DNA of 64,000 bases, from positions 1-64,000 of the forward strand of contig BBXU01001280.1 of NCBI GenBank assembly GCA_001598975.1, read 5' to 3'. Every line of letters begins with the position of its first letter. The first letter of the stretch is position 1. Shown here piece by piece: positions 19,134-29,879 of the stretch. Source of the DNA: Parachlorella kessleri. Its lineage: Eukaryota > Chlorophyta > Trebouxiophyceae > Chlorellales > Chlorellaceae. Below the pieces are notes generated by a model. That model had not been told where the DNA came from, ran no database searches, and worked only from the letters and a program-made list of their open reading frames with translations. A program made the translations under genes and the position numbers.

Positions 19134-22100
19134 TCAGGCTCCCCTCTGCCTTGCCCATGAGCAGTACAAGCCCTGTAGCCCCGCCCATGAGCAGTACAAG
19201 CCCTGTACCATTGCCCATGAGCAGTACAAGCCCTGTACCCCCGCCCATGAGCAGTACAAGCCCTGTACCCCCGCCCATGAGCAGTACAAGCCCTGTACCC
19301 CCGCCCATAAGCAGTACAAGCCCTGTACCATTGCCCATGAGCAGTACAAGCCCTGTACCATTGCCCATGAGCAGTACAAGCCCTGTACCATTGCCCACGA
19401 GCAGTACAAGCCCTGTACCGCACCTTGGGGGAGGCGGGCTGGGAGGAGGGGGGGGCTGGGCGGTGGGGGCGGCGGGGGCAGGAAGCCCTTCACCCCAAAT
19501 ATCCAGCTCGTCACGTTGACTGGCTCCGCGCCAATGACGTTGCTCTCTTGAGAGAAGAGCAGGCAGGCTCCTTGCTCCTCAACAGAGTCCAATGTCTTGC
19601 AGCTGCAGCGGGACAGCAGCTCAAGGGGTGGTGAGGACCAAACTCCTAGCAATCTGGCCCCCAACATTCCTAAGTTGCTCTTACAGCCACCTGACCATGC
19701 TGCTCCCATAACAGGGATCTAGCTGTACCATGCAAGCTCAAGCCAGCACATCCGCACATAACTCCCAGGGAGGAGTGGATGCATGCCCTTCATCATTTAG
19801 ACACCTCAGGCCAATTCAATACACAAGTTCAGCTCAATACACGAACAGCGGCTGGCAGGGGAAGGAAGGCTTAACCCTGGGCGTCCATGCATAATGATTG
19901 TATGTGATGCCCACCTGCCGTTGGGGTCTTCCGGGTCACAGAAGGCCCAATACTGGCATGTGGGGGTGTTGCGGCAGCGCTCGCAGCACAGGTCCGATGT
20001 GGAGTTGGAGTGGCTCCCCACCAGGTCACTATATGACAAAACCAGCTCTGTGACCACCTGGCAGCCCTCTGCATATGCCAGCACAAGGGAAGGCTTCAAC
20101 GGTCTCTGAGACGGGCTCCACCATAGCACAGCACAGGGGCAGGCCAGAAGGGTACCGTGTGCAACAGCAGCATGCCCTGAGCCATCCGCTGGGCTCCACC
20201 TTAGCACAGCACAGCACAGCAGCAGGACAGACGGGGCTACTGTGTAACAGCAAGAAGCACTGAGCCATTTACTAATGGGAGATAAGCCAGGGACAAACCT
20301 CACCTGACGTTGAGGAGGAATTGGCGCCAGGGACTGGATACTGCTGGTCGGCATAGCGGTACCCAGATACCCAGAAAGTTTCCGGCCCCTGCTGTGCCAC
20401 ATTGGCGGGGTTGTCTCCTGACAGAGAGTACAGGTTGCAGGTGAGCCCGGCTTGGGACCCAGAAAGAATGGCGCACCTGTAAAACAGTATGGAAGTAAGG
20501 CATGTTACCCTGGGGCAGAAGGAATGCAGCACCGCGAAAGACAATACGACATTAGTAGGCATATGTGCTTGTGGCGGCCGCGAAAGTGATCCACTCCCCT
20601 CGAAGCAAGAGACATGAAGAGCCGAGAACCTCACTCAATACGCAGGTCGAGGGGCGTTTGGGGAAGAACTTGAAAGCTAGCGCTGTGCTGCGCTGTGCTA
20701 CCCTGCGTCCTGCCCAGGTCAGCCGAAGCCTAGGCCAGTCTCAAGATGGTGGGCTCTGGAGGTCGCTAAATGAAAGTGGCTGGAAGATGAACACACAGTG
20801 CGCTTCCGCCGCTGATGTGATAGGGCAAGCAAATGGTGGTTGGTCCGACTCGGCTAGGGTTGATCAAAGAGATCAAAGAGATCAGTGATCATCAGTGATC
20901 AAAGAGAGGCTGTCAGGGGTGGCAGCACAGGGGTCCTGGTCAGGGAGTTCTCGGCGGCAGTGCCAGGTGGGGTCTGGTGAGTCACCCATGAGTAGACTGA
21001 CATCAAGGTTCACCTGTCGGTTGGCTCCAGGGGGCAGTAGCTCCAGACACTGCAGCCGGGCGCCTCCTCGCAGCGGGCACAGCAGTCCTCTTCAGTGGGT
21101 TCTTCGGAGCTGCCAACAAAGTCGCCCACTAGCATGACGCCCTCATGCGGAATACAGACCCCTGCGGCACCCGAGGGGGGCAACAGACAACCCTACTGGA
21201 TCAGAGCCCAGGCAAGACCCAGAGCATACCTGCATCCAGCCCGCCACTGACCTAACTTCAAACTAGATCGCCTCCCTCTTCGCATCGCCTGCCACCTGTC
21301 ATAGATGTATGACATGCCGAACATGACGAGCTGCACATATGCCGTGAACCCACATCCCCAACACCACCAATCACAGTTTGCACAGAAGACGCCGGCCAGT
21401 GTAGGCAGCAGATGCAACTGGCTCCAAACCCCTAAGGCACCCTGGGGCTTCCCACCGTTCACATGACATGCTTATAGACTACACCATCAGCAGCGATTCA
21501 GCCCGTGAATATACCCGCCTTCCAAAGCCCAGCAGACTTTGTCAGAAGGCATTTGGGCGCCACTTGGTCAGCGGGCATACCACACCCAGCGCTTACGGGT
21601 CAAGCCAACGTCATTTGGGCGCCGACACCACTCACCTTCCCTGGAGGCGTTGGAGGCAGTGGGGGTGGTGGGGGTCGTTGGAGGCGCTGGCAGTGTCTTG
21701 CCGGAGGCCACTCCCGACACCCAGCTGGTTCCAGGGCCCTGCTGGCCCACGCTGGGCGGCTGGCCCCCCAGGGAGTAGAGCGTGCATGCCCCGGGGTCGT
21801 CAGTCACAGGCGAGGAGCCGCTGGTGGAGCACCTGCAAGCAGAGGCGCCAGTGATATGTAGTGCCTTGACAAACAGGCCATCCGAGGGCGGGTGGTACTG
21901 GGAAACAGCGATGTGCGGCTGGGTGGGTGGTGGTGGCGGTGGGTGGGTGCAAGAGGATAGCTAACTTGCACTTCCCAGCTGCACGGGGTGGTCAGCCTCA
22001 GCAGGCAGGGCTGTGGAGCCAGGGCACGGTGTGCATTCTCCTTGTGTCAAGGCGCCCCGCCCTAAGGGCAGCATGCGGCTTGCTAGGTTGTGTAGGCGAT

Positions 22101-22695
22101 TGCTTTGGCACTGTCAACTGGCTCTAGACAATGCAGTGCTGAGGTAATCGTTAGGGCGACTATCAAAGCAAGGGTGCATAGAGCACGAACTTGATGCAGG
22201 CTTGCTTGCTTACCCATCACTGACGCTATCAGGGCAGTAGCTCCACAGCTCACAATCGGTGTTGCTGGAGCAGGCTTTGCAGCAGTCGCCGTCTGTAGAC
22301 ACCCCTCTGAGCTGGTCCACCTGTTGTGAGCTTGTCAGAAGGGTGTTGCTAAGGGCGTTGCAGCTCCCTGCCAGCACTGCAGGTGGCAAGAGGGGAACCA
22401 GCGCTTCAACCCGGTACTGCACGTGTTGTCACCGTCGATGCTGACATCTCCCAACGCCCCTAGAGCTTGAGTCTAAAGGTCAGCAAAGGACGCTGAGGCG
22501 ATGCCCGGCGTGTGGGGCTTGCATGCGGAGAGCCTGTTGCCGAGACACGCCTTATCGACCGGCAGACGCGGCTGCTATGTGATCCATTCCGCTGAAATCT
22601 GATAGCTCACCTGTTTCTTGTAGAAGCGCTCTACTTGCGCTGGCACTTGCAAGAGCTTGCGCTAAGACTAGGGCCAGAAGCGCCAAGCGCCCCAT
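19134..22695 (-). CDS. Secreted protein with three PAN/apple-like Cys-rich modules
   Basis: Seven minus-strand exons join in phase: 22695-22611, 22376-22214, 21832-21636, 21161-21014, 20476-20304, 20068-19915, 19602-19424. Exon 1 is a signal peptide (MGRLALLALVLAQALASASA). Three modules follow, each in two exons. The first half carries DCCKAC..CELWSYC, DCCARC..CSVWSYC or LCCERC..CQYWAFC. The second half carries CTLYSLGG..TSWVSG, CNLYSLSG..TFWVSG or CLLFSQES..TSWIFG. This two-half CC..W.(Y/F)C pattern resembles PAN/apple-type modules. Thr/Pro- and Pro-rich linkers follow modules 1 and 3. After 19424 the frame either splices (donor AAG then GTGCGG) towards proline-rich and CAP exons downstream, or reads through the 30-bp minisatellite as 10-residue repeats to a stop at 19134 (462 aa). 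I favour splicing but cannot find the phase-1 partner exon. Confidence 0.75.
19151..19420. repeat. Minisatellite, nine 30-bp units
   Basis: Nine head-to-tail units of 30 bp with core GCCCATGAGCAGTACAAGCC. Units differ mainly at a 6-base junction (CCATTG versus CCCCCG). Because 30 is a multiple of three, frames stay open through the array; on the minus strand one frame gives VQGLYCSWAM repeats, another TGLVLLMGNG. It directly abuts the last PAN-module exon. Confidence 0.95.
19684..19715 (+). repeat. Short fragment of dispersed repeat family A
   Basis: Reads AGCCACCTGACCATGCTGCT, matching the centre of family A. It lies in the intron before the last PAN exon. Confidence 0.4.
21205..21310 (-). 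repeat. Dispersed repeat family B, copy 8
   Basis: The plus strand reads CCCAGAGCATACCTGCATCC, then TTCGCATCGCCTGCCACCTG. It lies in intron 21162-21635 of the PAN-module gene, in gene sense, starting about 43 bp from the acceptor. Confidence 0.65.
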
Positions 22696-23512
22696 AGTGC
22701 CCCTCACCCGAGACGTGCACACTTGACGCTGCAGCAAGAGTTTACCTGTTCCTATAACTTATAGATCACGCCGAAGCCCCGACCCTAGCACTACCCACCC
22801 GGTGTATATGTTCCAGAGATTGTCCTTTTGGGCAGGGGTACTGCGACACGTCCTTGTGGGGGCGCTAGATACCGCTGAGATTCTGGCGCCCCGTCGCGCC
22901 TTGTATGGTGTTGCTGGCTCCAATTCCCCATGTCCTACAGATCCTTCAGAGCATGGTCAAACTCGCTCTGGCTGGGTCTCCCACCAAGGGTTGCCTGTCC
23001 TGCGGTCTTATTTCTGTTCACCTGGCCACTAATGTAATAACAGCTCCCCATGTCCTATTGCAATCGGGTTGGAGTTCCTTACAGTGGTACGAGTGCTTCA
23101 ACTTTCATCACGCCGCTGCCTTTAGAGAGGCCCTTTGCCAAGCTCCGAGCGGCCTAGTAGTCTAGTCTAACAGCGTACCGCCACCTGACCATGCTGCCGT
23201 GGGTCCCCCAAGTGGGGCCAACAAAAAGCCAGGATGTACTATGCCCACAAACCACAAGATCCAAGTACCAATTCTTAATGGCATGCACCACCCCGTCCGG
23301 ACGGGGAAACCAACAAAAAGCACAACCAAAGGTCTATCCCACCAAGCTGAGCGGCCTGGCCCAGCGCTCTAGTACCAAACGCGTGGCTTGAGCACCAAAG
23401 CCAAGCAACAGGTTGCAAGTGAAATCATAAAACCTCTGCCAGCTGGAAGAAGAGTCAAAGGCCACAAGTGCCTGCAGAGCACTCCCGCCTCAGCACCGAC
23501 GAATGTCCAGCG
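22696..23512. other. Intergenic region between tandem minus-strand genes
   Basis: Upstream of the PAN-module gene and downstream of RRP15. It contains family A copy 2 (23154-23273). No coding frame is supported. Confidence 0.55.
23154..23273 (+). repeat. Dispersed repeat family A, copy 2
   Basis: CTAGTCTAACAGCGTACCGC, then CACCTGACCATGCTGCCGTG, CAAGTGGGGCCAACAAAAAG and a tail ending ATCCAAGTACCAAT. It differs from copy 1 by only a few bases. An internal CCCC-AAGT-GGGG inverted repeat is conserved. Confidence 0.85.
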
Positions 23513-26165
23513 TCACAAGCCGTCACCCTCGCTGTCCTCCTCATCCAACGCTTCGCCCGGTGACTCATCAGAGTCTTGCTGCCGGTCCCAATCCTTCATC
23601 TTGTTCCCACCTACAGAACATATACAAGAGTTGACACATGCAACAATCCTCTCGAGGGATGCACTCAAGAGAATGGTTGCACATGATGTGGCGGGGGGCA
23701 GTCCAAGCCCAAATTTGATCCTACGTGGCTCCAGATGAATGCATCACCAAGACAGGTATACAGATCCGACTCATAGCAACAACATGTGTGCCCTCGGCTT
23801 TGATTGAGCCGCCCTTGACAAAGCTGGTTCATAAGCATGTTGTAAGCGAAATTCACCTGTAAGCAACGATGAGTGCACGCACACACTTTCAAGCAGTGGC
23901 CCCTCCAACCCTCACGTGAGATACATACACTGGCCTGTACATACCACACCCCTCACCTTGCAAGCCCGCAAAACCTTTCTGCAGCACCTCCCACCCAGCA
24001 TTCTCCCCATCGTCCTCACTGCTGCTGCTCTGCCCGCCTGCTGGGCCACGCTGCGCCAGCTGTGTCCGCTGCCCCCGCTGCCCTGCCGCCGCCGCTGCCT
24101 GGCCGGGCGCGGCGGATGGAATCAGTGCGCCTTCCCGGGCTGCTGCGCCTGCTGCGCCCGCTGAGGCGCCGGCGCCCTTCAATTCCGCCAAGAAGCTGGC
24201 CCTGCCCAGCTTGGCTGCCTTGGCTTTGTTGCCGGTCTGCTCAGCGGCATCCCGGAGCTGCTTCTGCGCCTTGGCGATCGCGTTAAACAGGCGCACCACG
24301 CCGCGGGTGGCCAGCCGCTGCAGGGACTTCTCGCGGGCATCTGATGCTGGGTCCTCGCCACGCTTGGTGGGGACCTGGTTGATGCAAATACAATACAGGC
24401 AGGGTGAGAGCAATGATATGTGGTGGATGGCAAGGTAAGGGGCACAGTGTAGGACAGCAGAACACAGGAGACCGTCGCCGACATGTGTGTAAAGGGCGCG
24501 ATGCAGTCCTACCGCTGTTCCATTTTATAAAATGCCACAGTCGCACCCACAAACTAAGCCGTAGTCACTCTCATACACCAAGCCACCCGGGCTTAGCATT
24601 GCGCACCGCTAGGGTTGCCAGTCAGCCCCTGCAACAACGCCCGGCAAAGCCTCTGTCTGGCGTCCATCGGCGCTGGCCACCCGCCCCGTCCCCAGACAAC
24701 CTGCTGCATGCTGTAGGCCACTTACCACATGCCCTCGCTGCTTCATCTCCAGACGCAGCCGCTTGGCTTCCTTGTCATGCTGTGCCGCCTCCGCGTCCCG
24801 TGCTTTCCGCTTGGCTATGGACTTGCTACCCTGCAAGCCCACAACTGTCTGGCACGAATGAAGTCAGGCATGCCATGCAGCTGGAAGCACAGCTGTCACG
24901 GTCCTCCCCCAAACGGACAAGGGTATTTGCGCAGCAATCACCACCTGCGTTAACTAACCCCACGGCACATATCGTCACATGGCTTTGTTCGGCAGACATG
25001 GGAAAGGGCAGCAACGGAGTGATTGCACACAGTCTAGATGCTGTTTCTGTATGTGACAGATACGTCACCCACCGGACGGCCAGCTCAAAGCTGTTTACAA
25101 CTCAGCGACCCTGATGAACCCCACTGCAGTCGGCTGTTGTGGAATAATCGTTGCCTCCTCCTAGGTCCATCGCCTACTTTCAGCTGTTCCCTAAGGGGCA
25201 TCTCCCATGCTAGAGCTCCCGGTGACAGTTACGCCCCACACCAGGACCCACCATGAGGATCGGGGCCTCGGCCGCTGCGCTTTCTTCCTGCCCTGCCTTC
25301 CCCGCCCTCTCCATGATCTTGCTGAATGCCTTGGCAAACGCGTCTGCCTCGACCCCAGGCTGCTGCATCCCCGCGCTGCCGCCCTCCCCCTCATCGCCGC
25401 TGCTGCCGCTGCCTCCTTCTTTCGCCTCGGGCTCGGAGTCAGCCTCTGCCCCGGCATCCTCCTGACCACCCTCCTCCCCGTCAAGGTCTGCAAGAAGGCG
25501 CACCTACCCACATGAGCAGTGCCTGTTGGATCCCTGACAAACCTGCTGACGTGGGGGAGGGACCCAGCAGAACCTTCAGCAAGCCACTGCAGCTGTTGTA
25601 GTCGCATATCTCACATGGCTGCCACCTCAGCCGCTTGTGCTTTCTTCGATCCTAGCCAGGACGACCAAGTCCTCCATCCACATGCTGGAGCCGCTGGCAT
25701 GGCTAGTCAGCTGCACCTAGGCGGCCACCACACGACTTGGGGTTGGCTGCTAGTCCCGCGGTCCAGCTGTCACCTCCGAGGCAGGACCAGCTCGCCCTGG
25801 AAATCAGCGGTTGCGCTGTATGCAGCTGCAAATCGCCAATTGCACTCTTGCAGACAGGGGGAGTATGGCGACCCACCTGCATCTATGTCTCCAAGGTCAT
25901 CCTCTCCTAGGCTCTGCTCCTCGTCCGTACCGTCGCCCAGCTCTCCATCACTGGCCTCCAGGCTGCTGCCCCCACCAGGCTCTTCACCATCCTCATCCTC
26001 ACTACTACTGGCTCCTCCGAATACATCTTCTGCGAAGTAAGGGCTTTGCAGTGAAGCCTTCCTGAAGAACACCACCACAGCTGCAACCAGCGATGCTCCA
26101 GGGGACGCACCTGGCTGCATGGCAGCCTCCGTTTGCTGCAATGCCTTGGCAATGGCTGCTTCCAT
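23513..26165 (-). CDS. RRP15: RRP15-like ribosomal RNA-processing protein
   Basis: Rrp15 is a nucleolar factor needed for pre-60S assembly and cleavage in ITS1. Six minus-strand exons join in phase to 354 aa: 26165-26111, 26029-25877, 25487-25252, 24830-24726, 24374-23957, 23610-23513. The N-terminal third is acidic (Glu/Asp/Gly/Ser). The conserved domain begins with DAFAKAFSKIMERAG and continues SKSIAKRKARDAEAAQHDKE, REKSLQRLATRGVVRLFNAI and NAGWEVLQKGF. The last exon ends with KMKDWDRQQDSDESP and an acidic tail, the expected Rrp15 C-terminus. A competing last exon (23856-23771) also fits the reading phase and would end in MLLL; I prefer the MKDWD exon because that motif is a family hallmark. 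Divergent from the IGPD gene, 279 bp between start codons. Confidence 0.88.
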
Positions 26166-26444
26166 GAGAGCTAATGCAGTGAGCTCCCGAGGCGAAAGCT
26201 TTGTGACACAGGCAGCTAGTTGTCAACTTGTCAAAATTGCAACATGCATGCAGCCAGTAATGGCTTCCGAGCAACCGGGTATGTGTGCAACGGGTGATGG
26301 AACATGTTTAATTTCGATTGTGTACAAACATTAACGTTTTGCCTGGCCACCCGTCAGCCTTAGTCACCCATGCCTCTCAGAAAACTCGGGGCGAAAGGGC
26401 TTTGTGCCCAGAAAGATCATATTCTTGTTTAAGATACTCTCATA
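26166..26444. promoter_or_regulatory. Shared upstream region of RRP15 and IGPD genes
   Basis: 279 bp between divergent start codons. Nothing sequence-specific was recognised beyond AT-richer patches near 26225-26340. Confidence 0.4.
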
Positions 26445-28087
26445 ATGATTACCACAGTCCCTCCTGTTGGGAGCACTGTGAAGCCTGTTGCCCTGGCCCC
26501 CCTATTCCGCCAGTTGAGCAGCGTTCGCCGGGTTCCAGTGAGGCACCTAACCCTCCCAAAACTGACTGTGCGGCGGAACGTTGTCATGGCTTCGTCCCTG
26601 AACGGGACCCAGGTAGCAGCAGGTGAGGGGCTGCACTCTGCATGTAGCGCATGTTGGGGTTAGTGTCCAAGCTGTGTGTGTCAGCAGCTGGCCTTGCAAC
26701 ACTGCAGCGTGAAGCCTTTACCAGCGCTGTCATGGCAAGGCCGCAGCTGCCTGCCAGGGTGTGCACCCCGGTCGCCAGAGCTACCAAACAGCGGCCCTTG
26801 CCACTCTCTGCAGGCCGCTCAGCGACAGTGAGCCGGCAAACCAAGGAGACGAAGGTCAGCCTGACCATCAACTTGGATGGCACGGGAGTGGCCAAGGTTA
26901 GCAGTAAGATCCCCTTCCTGGACCACATGCTGGACCAGATTGCCTCCCACGGCCTCCTTGACATCACCCTGGATGCCGACGGCGACACTTGGATTGATGA
27001 CCACCACACCAACGAGGACATAGGCCTGGCCTTTGGCACAGCGCTGGCCCAGGCACTGGGAGACAGGAAGGGCATCTACCGCTTCGGCAACTTTGCAGGT
27101 GCGGGGGCTGAACGTGGCAAGGAAGGGTGGAGGTGGAGGTGCAGCGAGCAAGTTCTCTGCAGCTGGCATTCCCGGTAGCGAACGAAGGGGGGAGAGGGTT
27201 GGCCCCCGCGGCACTTGTAGGGTTCACATGCAGGGTTTGCCTCCCCAAGCAGACCCCCCTCCGGACTCGAGCCTTGGTGCAAGGGGCTCTGTACCTTCTG
27301 GCTCATCCCCACCAAACATCTCAAGCCGTCCTGTCATCCCTGTTTGTCACGAAATTGACAGGTTTTCCCCAGGGCGCCTCCCCTTGCAGCGCCGCTGGAC
27401 GAAGCCCTCGTACAAGTGGTTCTGGATCTGTCTGGCCGGCCCCACCTCAGCTATGACCTCCAGATTCCCACCGAGCGCATTGGCAGCTACGAGACGCAGC
27501 TGGTCGAGCACTTCTTCCAGTCGATGGTCAACACCTCAGGCATGACCCTGCACATACGCCAGGTAGGCCGGTCGGTCGGTCGAGCGGCGCCTGTGTTTGG
27601 GTGTGTGTGTGGGTGGGTGGGGGGGGGGGGGGGGGTACAGAAAGAGGGAAAGGGAGAGAAGGGGGAAGGTGGCATGATGCGAGTAGCCTCAAGGGCTGAT
27701 GTAGCTGACCCGCGGCCCGCACTGTTTGAGAAAGGACTGTGAAGGGCAAGTCTGTTGGTGCAGCGGAGCAATGCCATGGCCCCGCCGCCCTGTCCGCCGG
27801 GCAATGCCGGGTCGCCTGCCCTGCCGTGACCTGCCCATGCAACTGAACTGGGGGCGGCACCCTGCGAGCATTAATAGAGGAAGACCATGCGCCCAGGCCT
27901 CAAGGCTTTGTGAGCTCACTGGCAGTGCGCTTTGCTTGCTGGCGTGCAGCTGGCGGGCAAGAACTCACACCACATCGTGGAGGCCACCTTCAAGGCCTTT
28001 GCCCGGGCGCTGCGGCAAGCCTGCGAGGCCGACCCACGCAGGGCGGGGCAGGTGGCCAGCTCTAAGGGGGTGCTCACCCAACAGTAG
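26445..28087 (+). CDS. Imidazoleglycerol-phosphate dehydratase, plastid
   Basis: This enzyme (HisB/HIS3/HISN5) removes water from imidazoleglycerol phosphate in histidine synthesis, using two Mn ions per site. Four exons join in phase to 257 aa: 26445-26622, 26814-27098, 27390-27562, 27950-28087. Residues 1 to about 60 are a Ser/Thr/Val/Arg-rich presequence, consistent with plastid import. The mature part shows [39 protein letters not shown] and [18 protein letters not shown], which contain the metal-binding His and Glu residues, and ends near the usual family length. The start ATG at 26445 opens the presequence; internal Met codons would shorten it. Intron 3 holds a GT-rich tract and a run of about 17 G. 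Divergent from RRP15. Confidence 0.95.
27601..27635 (+). repeat. (GT)n plus poly-G tract in an intron
   Basis: A GT-rich run passes into GGGTGGGTGG and then an unbroken run of about 17 G. Likely length-variable and G-quadruplex-prone. It lies in IGPD intron 3. Confidence 0.85.
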
Positions 28088-29424
28088 GGCGGCGTGTGGG
28101 CCATGCGCAGAGGCGCCGCATGCCCCGGCTCGCAGAACTGTCTGCCGCCCAGCAAGTTTGGCGGACAGCTGCAGCGGCAGACATGGAGAGCAGGTGGCAG
28201 GCGGCGAGCCGAAATGGGTACTGACGCAACGAGGGGCGGGCCTGGTTTGGGGCTGTCTGAAGGAGAGGTCGTGCTCCCTATGGCAACCAGCCCAGAGGAG
28301 TGCTTACTCCTGCTGGGGAGTAGCAAAGAGGCCACCGCTGGAGTGCTCAAGCTTTCTTTGTGAGGGTGCTCGCGCAGCAAGAGAGGACTGCCTTAGACCA
28401 TTGCAGACGTCAGGCGTGCCGCCACAACAGGCGGGCCCGCAGTTGTGGAAGGGGTTGATTACGGGTCTCATGCAGGGGGGCAGCTTCGCAGCGACAGGGG
28501 TGGGTCGCCTAGCAGGTGCAGCACTGCTTGGGGCATTTGATATTGCAACAATAGCTGGCTGGGGACCAGGGCTATGCAGAACCCCTGCTGTGAGTCATGG
28601 AGGTGGCAGGCACACTATGCGGGGTGGGTGGGCGCAGCCCAGCTTCATCGAGTGTTGCGATGGCACTCGAAAGCTGGGCGCTCTTTGTGTTGGGTCTCTG
28701 TGTGTGGCTTGAGGCCGTCATGGGACGGCGCTTCGCCTCTTGCAGGCTAGGCCACCTGTTGGTGGCCATTGCTTTTGCTCCCTTGCTTGAGACTGGGCAA
28801 TGCTTCGCTTCAACTAGCGTGCGACTAGGTGCGGAAATCATGCCGTGGTTGCTGGGTGACTGTGAACTGCTTGGCTCACGTGCGTTGAGTTGCACTTAGA
28901 GGCTGCTTTTCTTACCCAGCATCATCCCTCACTTTGGCTTGACAGACAAGTCAGAAAAGTCATGAGTCTTACATCGTGCTGGACCCGCCGCTGTGAAAGT
29001 GGAATGCATAGTGCTGATACTATACATGTGAACTATCGAGACATTGTAGCACATAGGGAGGGGTGAGTGACTTCCTAAAGTGAATCATACATCCTCTGAA
29101 TCATACATCTTCTGTACTGAGATATCAACCCACCTATGGTAAGAGATACAGGGCCAGGCATGTACCATGACTGACTGAAGTGGCATGAAGTGACAAGGGG
29201 GCCCAGTAGAAAACCTCATTGCAAGAGACTCTTCAAGGAGCTTGCCATGGAACAGGGAAGTCTCATGGTGGGGACAGGAGCCAAGTAGTTTGTGCTGGAT
29301 AGGCAGAAAGATAGAGCCACACACCCTTAGCATGGTGGCAGTCGTGCATACAAAAGCTGACAGAGCAGGCCATACATACCCGGACAGTCAACCCACGCAC
29401 AGGGTCTCATTCCGCTAGATAGGT

Positions 29425-29498
29425 AAAAGCCAACAAGCAGATGGCCACAAGCAACGTTGAAAAAGCCAACAAGCAGATGGCCACAAACAACGTTGAAA
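29425..29498 (+). repeat. Two-copy tandem duplication, about 36 bp unit
   Basis: AAAGCCAACAAGCAGATGGC plus CACAAGCAACGTTGAA occurs twice in a row, with one base difference (CACAAACAAC). It lies in a locally AT-richer patch. Confidence 0.85.
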
Positions 29499-29794
29499 GC
29501 TAGTTGAATGCAGAAGAACAGTTACATGCAAAATATTACCAACACATGAACACAAAGTTTAAGGACCAATATGAACGTTGCGCAGCACAGTTACAAGGGG
29601 ACTGTGTACCCCCAGGGGGCCTAGCGGGGCATTGTGAAGCGATATCATATTACCTCTTAAAGTGTGGGGGCATGATTGGAGGCCATAGACGCAAGTAATC
29701 CAAGCCCTAGGACAGTCCTGATATACAGAACTTTGGCTGACAAGCCAGTATGGTGGGGTTGCCCCGCCATGGCGCTCAGCCAGGGCATATTACG

Positions 29795-29875
29795 CTTCAT
29801 TGTTGGCCCCTCTCGTGGGCGCCTCACGGCAGCAGGGTCAGGTGCGGTACGGTGTTGGACTAGCCTAGGCTTGAG
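29795..29875 (-). repeat. Degenerate copy of dispersed repeat family A
   Basis: The plus strand reads CATTGTTGGCCCCTCTCGTG, CCTCACGGCAGCAGGGTCAG and GTGCGGTACGGTGTTGGACT, the reverse complement of family A with many changes. Confidence 0.5.
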
Positions 29876-29879
29876 CACA

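Larger units (their letters stand above)
28088..29879. other. Intergenic region between convergent genes
   Basis: About 1.8 kb between IGPD (+) and the SRPBCC gene (-). Open frames near 28.6-28.9 kb look like chance. It holds an AT-richer patch with small tandem duplications (29090-29700) and a degenerate family A copy near 29795-29875. Confidence 0.5.

Noticed and set aside
19151..19420. Array resembling a CRISPR locus
   Set aside because: Units are contiguous 30-bp repeats with no variable spacers, in a eukaryotic genome.
23771..23856. Last exon of RRP15 ending in MLLL
   Set aside because: Fits the phase, but the alternative exon at 23610-23513 gives the conserved MKDWD C-terminus; kept only as a possible isoform.
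27726..28712. 328-aa plus-strand open frame
   Set aside because: Overlaps the last IGPD exon in another frame and runs into non-coding sequence; composition looks random.
28597..28899. 100-aa hydrophobic-looking plus-strand frame
   Set aside because: No acceptor, no family, lies in the IGPD 3' flank; overlapped by an equally long antisense frame.
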